From contig NC_073305.1 of the NCBI RefSeq assembly GCF_027595985.1, forward strand, positions 121,581,739 to 121,645,738: 64,000 bases of DNA. Reading direction: 5' to 3'. Position numbers and translations under genes: made by a program. Each line of letters begins with the position of its first letter. Positions within the stretch are counted from its first letter, which is position 1. The notes beneath the pieces were generated by a model. It worked only from the letters and a program-made list of their open reading frames with translations. It did not search any database and was not told the DNA's origin. Shown here one piece after another: positions 22,641 through 32,381 of this stretch. The stretch is from Sorex araneus. Its lineage: Eukaryota > Chordata > Mammalia > Eulipotyphla > Soricidae.

Positions 22641-23236
22641 TCTCCCATTGGTTTCTCAGAAATACATTATGTATGTTTTAGATTTTGCAAATTTTCTTCT
22701 TTCAATTGATTGATTTTCTTCTTTCAATGAATTGATTGTCAATATATGACACTGTGGTTAGGAAAAATACTTTTGTTTTATTTCCAAAAGTTGATTGTTG
22801 TTTTCGATTTCACAAATGGTCTTCCAAAAAAGGAATCATGTGAACTCAGAAAATTAAATTTAGTTGTTAGGGAGTAGAATGTTCTTTTTATAAGTTCTAT
22901 TAAGACTATCTTTATCTTGTTTATCATTAAATATTGCTGATAGTTTATTCTTTTATTTAATTTCTCTATAGTTATAAGAAGGATGTTAAATCTAATATTA
23001 TTGTTCTAGTCTCATATTGCTCTTTTCATTAGTAATAATTTTTAATATAATGCGATGCTCTTCCATTTGTTGCACAGATATTGTTGAGTTTAATAATACA
23101 TTAATCTTGTATAAATTTCACTTAAATATAATTCTTATATAGGGCCATTGATAATTACTCTTACTTTACTTTCTTCCATTAACTAGAAATCTATACAGTC
23201 GAAGTATATACATTCCAGCTTTATAAAGTTAATGTT
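22641..23236. other. Unassigned AT-rich spacer
   Basis: A GATTTTCTTCTTTCAAT-like word occurs twice near 22,685-22,730. No gene or repeat family is recognised. Confidence 0.5.
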
Positions 23237-23375
23237 TTCTTGTAGAATTTTTTTTAATTGAATCACCATGGATCAAGCACCACAAAGCTGTTCATGATTG
23301 GGTTTCAGTCATGCAATGTGCCAACACCCATCCCTCCACCAGTGCAATGCTTATATAAAATTTTTACAACCAATA
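23237..23375 (-). mobile_element. Old L1 3' end, antisense
   Basis: Poly(T) then AATTGAATCACCATGGAT, TTTCAGTCATGCAATG and ACCCATCCCTCCACCAGTGC, matching the antisense 3' ends of the L1s at 31,922 and 38,590. Confidence 0.78.
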
Positions 23376-23409
23376 CTTTAGTGTACCATTGCTCTCTTTT
23401 ATTATATGG

Positions 23410-23570
23410 AGAGAGGCACACCCAGAAGTACTCAGTGGTTAGTCCTGGATTAGTGCTCAGGAGTTATCCCTGTTGGTGCTAAGAGTATCTTATGTGGTTC
23501 CAAGGATCAAATATAGATTGGTGGGAAATAAGGCAAATGCCTTAACCCATGTATTAAGTCTCACCCAGCA
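23410..23570 (-). mobile_element. Old tRNA-type SINE, antisense
   Basis: Has GGCACACCCAGAAGTACTCA, CTCAGGAGTTATCCCTGTTG and GGCAAATGCCTTAACCC at the head side. Confidence 0.75.
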
Positions 23571-23639
23571 ACTGTTTATGTAAAATTTGAATTTTCCCTG
23601 GGATGAAAAATGTGCTTCCTCTAGACAGAAAACTTTGTC

Positions 23640-23790
23640 TTTTTCACACCTAGAGATGCTCAGTAGTTACTCCTAGTTTTGTGTTCAGGATTATTCTTGG
23701 CAGGTCTCAGGGGACCATATGTAGTATCAGAGGACTGAATCCAATGCAGCCATGTTCAGGGCAAGTTGAACTCTCTGGACCCAAAAATTT
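23640..23790 (-). mobile_element. Old tRNA-type SINE, antisense, head truncated
   Basis: Has TTCACACCTAGAGATGCTCA, GCAGGTCTCAGGGGACCATA and a decayed head end. Confidence 0.75.
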
Positions 23791-23944
23791 AAAGTTTATT
23801 TTGATACATCTATGCCTTTTAATTAACAGCCAATCTTTAGAAATCATATATAATGTCTTCAATTAAGTTATGGTTAATTAAAGATTCATACTATAATTAT
23901 AATACTATAATATATAATATTATAACATTGACAATTAATATTGT

Positions 23945-24186
23945 AATCACTGTCACTGTCACCATTATCCCATTGCTCATCGATTTGCTTGAGCGGGCAC
24001 CATTGTGAGACTTGTTTGTTACTGTTTTTGGCATGTCGAATACACCACGGGTAGCTTGACATGCTCTGTTGTGTGGGCGAGATATCCTCTGTAGCTTGCC
24101 GGGCTCTCCGAGAGGAGCAGAGAAATTGAACCCAGGTCGGCTGTGTGCAAGGCAAATGCCCTACCGCTGTGCTATCACTCCAGCTC
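23945..24186 (-). mobile_element. Family B RTE-derived SINE, antisense, full length
   Basis: The tail GTCACTGTCACC is followed by CCATTGCTCATCGATTTGCT, the 5'-UTR-derived body and a complete head ending GTGCTATCACTCCAGCTC. Part of the 3' region (the GTAATGTCTCC word) is deleted. Confidence 0.9.
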
Positions 24187-24971
24187 ATTGTTAATCAATA
24201 AAACACAGTAATATTTAAAAAGAATTTTGTTAGTTAAATGTTCAATATTAATTAAATATTATGCTTGTGATCAATACATAAATATTAATGCAAAATCAAT
24301 ATTAAATTTTTTAATATTTGTGATTTTGATAATTGGAGGATGAGTTAATTCACAGGAGATTTTTCACACTTGAAGGACAAATGTAAGTGATAAAAAGTAC
24401 CAGTAATTGAAGAGAATAGTAATAAAATAATCTAGGGAGAAAGGAATAATAATAAATAAGATTGCCTACTGTGAATTCTGAGTATCATGAACAGTGAGAG
24501 ATGGGATAACAGGTCAACAGCCTATTGTTAGTGAAGCAGACAGATGCTTGCAATTGCAGATATCATACCAAGTTTAAGATTGAAACAGCTTGATTGAAGA
24601 GGGAGATACCAGTTCCCTGCTTCTGAGGGTACTTGAAGCTATTGAGCCATCCTGTGGCTGCCAAGACAAACTTTGTTCAGAGCTGGAGGTGATAACAGTC
24701 TGTAATCCCTAAACACAAAGTTGGAGTCTAATCTTCAGGTTGAAGGAAAGAGTTTAACTATGGAGTGGAGCCTCTGAGCACAGAAGGGGTATGGAAGGAT
24801 TTTCCCAGGGGCCATTTCATAAGAATGATTCGTCTCTGCACATGCAAAGCACCTGTCCAACCCATACCCGGGCACATTGCCTGTAATATATTTACTCATA
24901 GAGCATCCTGCCTTATAGGATTTGGGTTGAAATCAGTTCACAAAGGAGGTATTAAAAAATGTTGTTCAATC
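24187..24971. other. Unassigned DNA, less AT-rich in its second half
   Basis: From about 24,490 to 24,940 the base composition is more balanced than the surroundings. This could mark an old LTR or other ancient repeat, but I recognise no family and no reading frame. Confidence 0.4.
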
Positions 24972-25146
24972 GGGGATGGAGCAATAGCACAGTGGGTTGG
25001 GTGTTTGCCTTGCACGTGGGTGACCCGGGTTCAATTCCCAGCATCCTATATATGGGCCCCTGAGCACCTTCAAGGGTGATTCCTGAGTGCAGAGCTAGGA
25101 GTAACCCCTGTGCATTGCTGAGTGTGACCCAAAAAGAAAACAAAAA
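24972..25146 (+). mobile_element. Family A SINE, sense
   Basis: Full-length with some changes (GGGGATGGAGCAATAGCACA). Flanks ATGTTGTTCAA and ATTGTTGGTCAA look like a diverged target duplication. Confidence 0.9.
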
Positions 25147-25198
25147 TTGTTGGTCAAATAAAACAATTTTATATAAGAAAAAATTTGCTTACAGTAAT

Positions 25199-25276
25199 GT
25201 GAGGGGGGAGAAAGAGAGAGAGACAGAGACACAGAGGGAGAGACAGAGACAGAGAGAGACAGAGAGACAGAGAGAC
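25199..25276 (+). repeat. GA/GACA purine-rich microsatellite
   Basis: Mixed GAGA and GACAGA units of near-pure purine on the plus strand. Confidence 0.92.
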
Positions 25277-25301
25277 CCAAAAGAGAACAAAGGCATCTCC
25301 A

Positions 25302-25494
25302 GGGACTGGAGTGATAGCACAGTGGGTAGGGCGTTTGCCTTGCACGAGGCCAACCCAGGTTCGATTCCCAGCATCCCATATGGTCCCCTCAGCACCAACA
25401 GGAGTAATTCCTGAGTACATGAGCCAGGAGTAACCCCTGTGCATCTGTGCATCACAGATTGTGACCCAAAAATGCACAAACACACACACACAAA

Positions 25495-25536
<42 letters not shown>

Positions 25537-25540
25537 ACAC
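25302..25540 (+). mobile_element. Family A SINE carrying a (CA)n tail, 15-bp target duplication
   Basis: The SINE (25,302-25,470) runs into a CA repeat (about 25,473-25,540). The duplication ACAAAGGCATCTCCA at 25,287-25,301 and 25,541-25,555 lies outside the CA repeat. The microsatellite is therefore part of the insertion and grew from its tail. Confidence 0.93.
25473..25540 (+). repeat. (CA)n microsatellite in a SINE tail
   Basis: Long CA run with single interruptions (AAACC, ATA). It is likely to be length-variable. Confidence 0.95.
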
Positions 25541-25553
25541 ACAAAGGCATCTC

Positions 25554-25665
25554 CACAGTGGAAAAAGTTTTAAGAGAAGGTCGCAGATACTGTATCCAGT
25601 TTGTCTTGACACAGTGGAAAAAGTTTTAAGAGAAGGTCTCAGATACTGTATCCAGTTTGTCTTTA
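25554..25665 (+). repeat. 56-bp tandem duplication
   Basis: Two adjacent units share CAGTGGAAAAAGTTTTAAGA and GATACTGTATCCAGTTTGTC with only a few differences. The first unit starts inside the right-hand SINE target duplication. Confidence 0.92.
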
Positions 25666-26279
25666 CCTAGAGGTCTCTACATACATAATTTGGGTTTTGT
25701 CAAAGGGAAAAAGCCTTGAGCTCTTGAGGGTCCTTTTATATCCTCATCAAGATCTTTAGATTCTCAAGCAGTTTCTCCTCTCTAGAAGTTCACTCTAGGT
25801 AGTGAAGTGAGGCAATACTTTTACTTCTGTAGATTGTAAGAATTATGTCATATTTTCTTGTGGCTTTTAATGAGACTGATATAACTGAAGTCCAGATCAC
25901 AGTCTCACAATTGCTCTATTAATTTGTACCCCTATGAAAGATTTGTTGGGGAACACTACAGTTGAGGTTTATCAATAACTTTTAGCAGCTTACAAAGTTC
26001 ACACTTTAGAACCTGACTAGAAAGGGGTTGAGGACTAGGAGACCTCTCTCTCCTATGCTTGGACATTTGCAACTCTTTGGAAAGCCTGACTTTAGCATCC
26101 CCTCCAACAGAAACTTTTCCAGTCTCTGCTCCTTCAGCTTCTCCTAGTTGCCATTAGATTTGACCTAATCTAGTAAATGCAGGAGTGCCCATGATTAAGC
26201 AATAGTAACTATAGTACCCTGGGGGACATGTCCTAGGTTTATAGCCTGAAATCAACTATTTTATCATAAAGACTATGAT
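25666..26279. other. Unassigned DNA of balanced composition
   Basis: No frame or known family. As at 24,490-24,940 it may be an old LTR-type repeat, but nothing diagnostic is visible. Confidence 0.4.
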
Positions 26280-26724
26280 ATAAACCAAAGAAAGATGGCT
26301 ACTCTACTCAATACATAGTTGTTAATGAAGAACATTAAACAAAATGAGCAGAATTTAACCACACATGAGAACATAAGCAGAAAAAAGGAGAAAAAATTCT
26401 AACTTATTGCCTATAAATCATCCGTATTGACAAAAGTTAAAAAAAAACCGCTTAAGAATGAGTTTTAAAAGGACAGAAAAAGTTTTATTTGTAAGTTTCA
26501 CAAAAAAAAAATAAAAGAACTTCAAATGGAAATAATTACTTAAAAATATAATAGTTGAGGGGGCTGGAGCGATAGCACAGCGGGTAGGGCATTTGCCTTG
26601 CATGTGGCCAACCTGGGTTCAATTCCCAGCATCCCATATGGTCCCTCAAGCACCATCAGGAGTAATTACTGAATGCAGAGCCAGGAATAACTCCTGTGCA
26701 TTGCTGAGTGTGACCCAAAAAGCA

Positions 26725-26756
<32 letters not shown>

Positions 26757-27101
26757 GTACATATATGCATACATATAATAGTTGAGTTAAATGATTTTTT
26801 AAAAAATGGCTTAGTAAGTAAATAAGAAGAAATAACCCATAGCATTTATGAGTTGGAAAATATGTCACTAGGAACAAATCAACCAAAACATCAAATAGAA
26901 AAAAGAATGGTAAAATGAGAAAAATATAAAACAGTTAAAACTATTAGAAGAATTGTTGTCACTTAATAAATAAAAACACCAGAGGGAAAATGAGATAGAA
27001 AAGGACAAAAGGCCTATTTGAAGAAATAATCTCTGAAAAATTTCCTAATTCAGGTAGTAACTACTCATCCAATGGTAAAAGTCTCAAAAGTTCCCATAAA
27101 A
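26280..27101 (+). mobile_element. Ancient L1, ORF1-side fragment, left part
   Basis: The end of this stretch has AAAGGCCTATTTGAAGAAAT and CTGAAAAATTTCCTAATTCA, which fit the ORF1-side region of old mammalian L1. The same L1 resumes at 30,579 after a 3.5-kb insertion. The left limit is uncertain, and a family A SINE interrupts it at 26,560-26,772. Confidence 0.6.
26560..26772 (+). mobile_element. Family A SINE carrying a (TA)n tail, 14-bp target duplication
   Basis: The full SINE is followed by ATATAT/GTATAT repeats from about 26,726. The duplication ATATAATAGTTGAG at 26,546-26,559 and 26,773-26,786 places the repeat inside the insertion. Confidence 0.93.
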
Positions 27102-27309
27102 CTTGTGCCTGGAGCCGCCCATGAACTCCCCCACCCAGACCAGTCTCCGCCCATAAAGGGTCCCTCTGGCTACTGATCAAGCTGCTTAAAGGTCACAATC
27201 CCAGAGAAACATAAGCGAAACTTGGTAAAAGCAGCTTTTGGCAAAAATCACTAGATTTAATTATTAAAATTTCAGAATTCCAAAATCACACGACCATGAT
27301 AGTGGCCTT
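27102..27309 (+). mobile_element. Short L1-ended element, 5' part
   Basis: A GC-rich start (GGAGCCGCCCATGAACTCCC, AGTCTCCGCCCATAAAGGG) begins exactly at the break in the ancient L1. It resembles a 5' untranslated region but I do not recognise the family. Its partner piece ends at 30,578 with an L1 3' end, and the two share a target duplication. Confidence 0.5.
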
Positions 27310-30258
27310 GCATGACATCATCACTTGTATCACTTGTCATCCCTTTCTTCTTCGATTTGCTGGAATGGGCACCAGTAACTTCTCCATTTGTCCCTGTCAC
27401 GTGCGAATATACCCAATGATATCTGCATGCTCCACGAACAGAAAGAGCCTCAAATCATTCATTCAGGGTTTTCATGAAGAAGTCTGACCATCTCATTGGT
27501 CAAACGAGACAGCATCCCTGATTCTTGATCGTTGTCGGAGGAGGTCGGAACTCTGGATTTCTTCTCTCAATTGAGTGAGACGTGGTAGGAAAGAGCCATC
27601 CTACCATGGCTCTTTTGATTCCTCTTTGGAATACCCGAATAGCATTCTCATCCTGTTTTTGTATGTCCCAGGTCTCTGAGGTGTATGTTAGTGCAGGAAG
27701 AACGGTGGAGTCGAAAAGATGTGCCCAGAGCCGGAGTTTCTTCATCCTCTTAAAAACTTCTTCGATGCTCTTGAAGGTGTTCCATGCTGCTCTAATCCTC
27801 CTGTGCAGTTCTGGCACAAAGTCGTTCCTCATGTAGAGTTCTCGGCACAGATAAACATAGCTGCTGCATTCCGAGATGTTCATTCCATTGAGAGCTAATG
27901 GAGCATCAGGGACTAGTTTGTTTTTCATAAACATGGTTTTGTTGAGATTCAGCTGCACTCCGACATTTCTACACTCATGGTCTAAGTTGGCCAGCATTTG
28001 TGCTGCTTGGCTAATGTTTGGCATCATGAGAATGATGTCATTAGCGAAGCAGAGGTGGTGTAGTTGCCGACCATCTATCTTCACTCACATTCCTTCCCAT
28101 TGTAGTTGTTGATGATGTTCTCAAGGATGGCACTGAAGAGTTTCGGTGAAATGGGATCACCCTGCTGAACCCCTCTCTTTACTTCAATGATCACTTCCTT
28201 GTAGAATGGTGAGATTCTGGTGGTGAATCCGTAATACAGCTCCTGGAGGATCTTGACGTACTGAGTTTGAATGTCCTGTTTGGATAGGGCTTTAATGACC
28301 GCTTCAGTCTCAGCAGAATTGAAGGCCTTCTTTAAATCAATGAACTTTAGACAGTTGCATCTTAAACTCTCATGAAACTTCGATGAGTTTGGTCACATGT
28401 GGATATGGTCGATGGTGCTTGAATCCTTTTCGGAACCCAGCTTGCTCGCGTGGTTGCCCTTTGTATAGTGTTTTGCCTATTCTATTCAGGATGACTCGAG
28501 TGAACAACTTGTAGACAATGGATAACAGGCAGATTAGGTGATAGTTGCCAATGTCATGGATATCTCCCTTCTTGTACAACAGAATGGTCCTGCTGGTTTT
28601 CCATCGGGATGGACTCTTGCATTCAGACAGATAACATATGAAGAGCCGAGATAGTGTATTGATGAGTACTGGCAGCAGATTCTTCAGGTGTTCATGCCTA
28701 ACTTTGTCTGGACTTGGTGCTGTACGTGTCTTCACCGACAAAATGGCTGTCGAGTTTCGGAAGGGAGGACATTGGGAAAGACATATCCATCCTGCGGAAT
28801 TTGGTATGTGGGCAGGTGGACATGTTTGTCAAAGAGATCCGAGTAGTAGTCATGAATAATCCTCTCCCTTGCCTTTCTGGAAGATGTGATAGATCCATCA
28901 GGGCATCAGAGGGCAGTCATCTTGGTCTAGTAGTTGGCGAAGACAGGCGAGCATTGCGAATATTTTTCCCAGCTTCTGCCACATCAGCCAACACTGCTGC
29001 TCTTCTCTCTTTGAGGTCTTCCTTTATCACTTCTCTGCACAGTTTTGAGAGCTCGGACATTAGCTTGTGGTTGCCTGAGGTTCATGCTAGACCACATTGG
29101 CGAATGATCTTGAGAGTTCCTGAAGACAGACGTCTGTTTATGGCTGTCCCACTCTCAGCATTTTTCATGCAATCATGGAGGTGCTGAACCAGTTGATTAT
29201 ATTCCTTGTCGATTTTGCCTCTTCCCACATTGCTGAAATAGTGCCAATGAGCTCCCAATTGGTGGTCATTCTGGGAGTTCTCTTTTTAAACTTAAACTTT
29301 GCAGTCCTTTCTCCTTCTCTGTGAAGTAGAATTTTGCACGAAGGAGATGGTGCTCCAATTCTGTTTGGAATTTTGGGACAACAGTGACATCAGTCAGGCC
29401 AAATCTTCTATTGAATATGATGTGGTCAATTTTGTTGTGGAACTGTCCACTGGGAGACATTCATGTCCAATGTTTAGATTCGGCCTTCTGGAATTGTGAG
29501 TTTCCATGGATGGTCTTGGTCGACACGATTAACTCAGACAGTTCTCAGCCTATTCGTTCCATTCTAGGCCATGAGACCCTATGTAGAGTTCTTCAGGCAA
29601 CCTTCTCAGTCGTATCTCGGCATTAAAATGACCACCAATGATCTTGTAGAAGGTTTGGTCTTTTTTATAAAACTTCTCCAGCTGCATGTAGAACTTCTCA
29701 ATTTCTTCTTTATCGTAGTTGGATGTTGGTGCGTAGATGATGAAGATAGAGACTGCCGGCAGTGAGTCATATCTATTCAAGTGTAATCATCGGATTCGAG
29801 TTGTTAGGCATTCGAATGACAATGGCAATGTCATTTGGCAATGCTCATGGCCAAATTTGTGTTGACAAGGACATCAACGCCACCAACGCCTCTGTTGTCA
29901 CATGTTCCAAGAAACAGTTTTTCTCCTGTTTCTAAAATGGTGTGATTTGATTAATACCTTCTCATTTCAGTCAGGGCAATTATGTCGTACTTGATCTTCT
30001 GCACTTGCACCATCAGGTCCTCAATGGATGCTTCTGATGCCAGAGTACATGCGTTGAAAGTACAGACAGTCATTTTAGTCTTTCTTCATTTTGGCAGTCT
30101 AGTTCGTCCCTGAGATTTTACCAGCCTCTCCTTGCTCATTTTTCTTGACACTGCTTTATCAGGGGCTCTTTTGGTGTCAGGCAAATTAGGCCCATTGTTG
30201 TTACTTTTTTTCGCATATTGAATATGCCACGGGTAGTTTACCAGGCTCTGCCACGTCA
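27310..30258 (-). mobile_element. RTE-clade LINE, copy 2, antisense, 5' truncated
   Basis: The 3' end is at about 27,310-27,345, where the plus strand has two TCACTTGTATCACTTG-type units. Coding sequence and part of the 5' untranslated region follow up to GGCTCTGCCACG. Compared with copy 3, about 115 bases are missing at about 27,503, between the words CTCATTGGT and CAAACGAGA. No clear target duplication was found. Confidence 0.9.
27500..29960 (-). pseudogene. RTE ORF2 remnant, copy 2
   Basis: Endonuclease pieces lie at 29,260-29,960, including YAPTSNYD followed by a GGHFNAEI block where copy 1 has GDFNTKI. RT fingers at 28,370-28,741 include LLYKKGDIHDIGNYHLICLL and QAGFRKGF. Palm and C-terminal region lie at 27,500-28,084. 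The catalytic motif C (28,037-28,048) reads FAND, with one aspartate lost. Several frameshifts and stops separate the pieces. A C-terminal run ELHRRIRAAWNTFKSIEEV follows the palm, as in nematode RTE proteins from memory. Confidence 0.88.
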
Positions 30259-30578
30259 TATGCTTTCATAATCAGCAACAGAAATAAAATTGTCTAATAT
30301 TGCCTTTTCGACATGTCTGACTGTTGGGGGAAAATCTCAAATAATAATGGTGGGTCTGGTGTCAACATATTGAATGTAATCAAAGTAGAGAGAGAGTAAT
30401 GTGGAAATCATCTGGCACGCAGGTAGGGGGAAGGTATGGGATGGGGGCATACTGAGGTTGGTGGTGGTGGAAAAGGTGCACTGGTAAAGGGATGGGTGTT
30501 TCATCATTGTATGACTGAGACTTAGAACCAAAAGCTTGTAACAGTTCTCAGTGATTCAATAAATAAATTTAAAAAAAA
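30259..30578 (+). mobile_element. Short L1-ended element, 3' part
   Basis: L1 3' untranslated sequence: CTGACTGTTGGGGG, a TATTGAATG block, GGTGGTGGTGGAAAA, CACTGGTAAAGGGATGGGTG and a CAATAAATAAATTTAAAAAA tail. The target copy TTCCCATGAAA at 30,579-30,589 pairs with TTCCCATAAAA at 27,091-27,101 (10 of 11). Confidence 0.75.
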
Positions 30579-30960
30579 TTCCCATGAAAATAAACCCAAA
30601 CCAATACGCCATAATGTGTTTTATAATTTAAGTATTAAAAACAAAATACAAAAGCAGAAAACTCTAAGAGAATGCACACAAGGGAACCCCTACAAAATTA
30701 ATTACGTATTCTTCCAGAGAAATTATTCAGGACAAAGTGGAATGATGTTATGATGTTGAAATTTGATGTAAAAATGAATTGCAAATACTCTGATATCAGG
30801 TTATCATTTGAAACAGAAAGGTTAGAGATTAAGAGGTTAACAAAAATTAATAAATGCATTAGTACAGAACAAAGTTTGCGAGAAATCAATATTAAAGGAT
30901 CTCATAAAATGGAAATCAACAGCACCTAAACAATGGTCCTATAATAAAGTACTAGTGAAT
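30579..30960 (+). mobile_element. Ancient L1, ORF1-side fragment, right part
   Basis: Continues the L1 broken at 27,101: AAAATAAACCCAAACCAATA, GGGAACCCCTACAAAATTA, TTATCATTTGAAACAGAAAG. It holds no open frame of note. Confidence 0.65.
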
Positions 30961-31911
30961 TCTATCCTTCAAGAGTAAATATTCTCCTGGGAAGACACTG
31001 CAATTTAAGAGTCACTGCATCCTTTTATTTCCTTGAGTAAACCTGCATACTTGTGCAAAGACCAGTAGCCATTATATCTTGTTTTGTTCATGCTAGAAAG
31101 ATCAGCTTCCTCACTGCTCCTTAAATAAAACACTTCTAGAGTCCCATTGTACAAAAATATTGGGAAATCCAGCAAAATAGCATTTACTAACGGCCATGTG
31201 TTACCACTACACTCTGAGCTCCAGAGGATTAGTGTTATGTGTCATCCTCATGGCTGAACACAACAATACTACTGGACATTATGTTCAGACAGAATTCATA
31301 AAGTACTGTACAATATCAGCAGCCCATAAGCCAGAGTACATTATAGAGTTGGACATCATGCATGCCCTTCTGAAAGCCTCCACAACCTTAAAACACTAGT
31401 TTTGTTCTATTTAAGGAGTTAGCCTGGTAGAAATCTTTCCCCACACTGCCAGAAAATTTTCCAAAGTTCTTGTAGACTTTATGTTCTCAAAAGCAATGTA
31501 ATGTCTTCTTTGCCCCATATTCAGAAAATTACCTGGCACTGCCCAATTTTGCTAGTCAATCTACAGCCAGTGTATTATCTTACTACAGTTTTATTTTCTC
31601 TGACAACTAATGGAACTATTTTAGTCATTTTTTTTACTTATTATTTATCTCTTTCCATTGAGATTCTATTAAAATGGTCCTTTCTTTTTACTATAAGACT
31701 GCATGATTTAATAATGAGTCTATATGCATATTCCATATATAAGTTCCCTATCTGTCAGGTGTGCATTGCAAATATATATTCTTATTCTTTATCCTGATAA
31801 TTGTCATTCAATTATTTATTTTAAAATTAGACAATGCTAATGCTAATGAATTACAATGTATTATTTTTAGTAGCATTTTATTAAAACATATTTGGTGGAT
31901 ATGCCCCTCTT
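30961..31911. other. Unassigned DNA
   Basis: No repeat family or gene recognised. The stretch 31,180-31,480 has near-balanced composition and no obvious repeat words, so conserved noncoding sequence is possible but not shown. Confidence 0.45.
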
Positions 31912-32381
31912 AGTTTCAAGCATTTTTTTAAAAAATATTTATTTATTTATTTTTAATAAGTGAATCACCGTAAGGGTACAGTTATAGATTTATCCATTTT
32001 TGTGCTCATGTTTCCCTCATACAAAGTTCGAGAATCCATCCATTCACCAGTGCCCATTCACTACAAATAAACCCAGCATCCCTCCCACCCTCCCCAATCC
32101 CATCTCCCCCACACCCCACTCTGTCAATGTGGCAGGGTATTCCCTTTAGTTCTCTCTCTATAATTTGGTGTTGTGGTTTGCAATAAAGATGTTGATTGGC
32201 CATTGTGTTCAGTCTCTACATTCAGCACGCATAACCCTTCCCCCACATGGCTTCCAACCACATTTTACTTGGTCTTCCCTTCTCTATCTGAGGTGCCCTC
32301 TCCCCAGAATGTGAGGCCAAATTCCAAGCCATGGATTCAATCTCCGGGTACTTATTTCTACTATTTTTGGGTGTTAGTTTC

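Noticed and set aside
24490-24940. Balanced-composition stretch as a possible exon cluster
   Set aside because: All frames are broken at short intervals and no splice-site pairs flank an open stretch. An old repeat is more likely, but no family could be named.
25169-25670. Open frames rich in Cys/Val, His/Thr or Ser/Leu on both strands
   Set aside because: They arise from the CA and GA microsatellites and the SINE between them.
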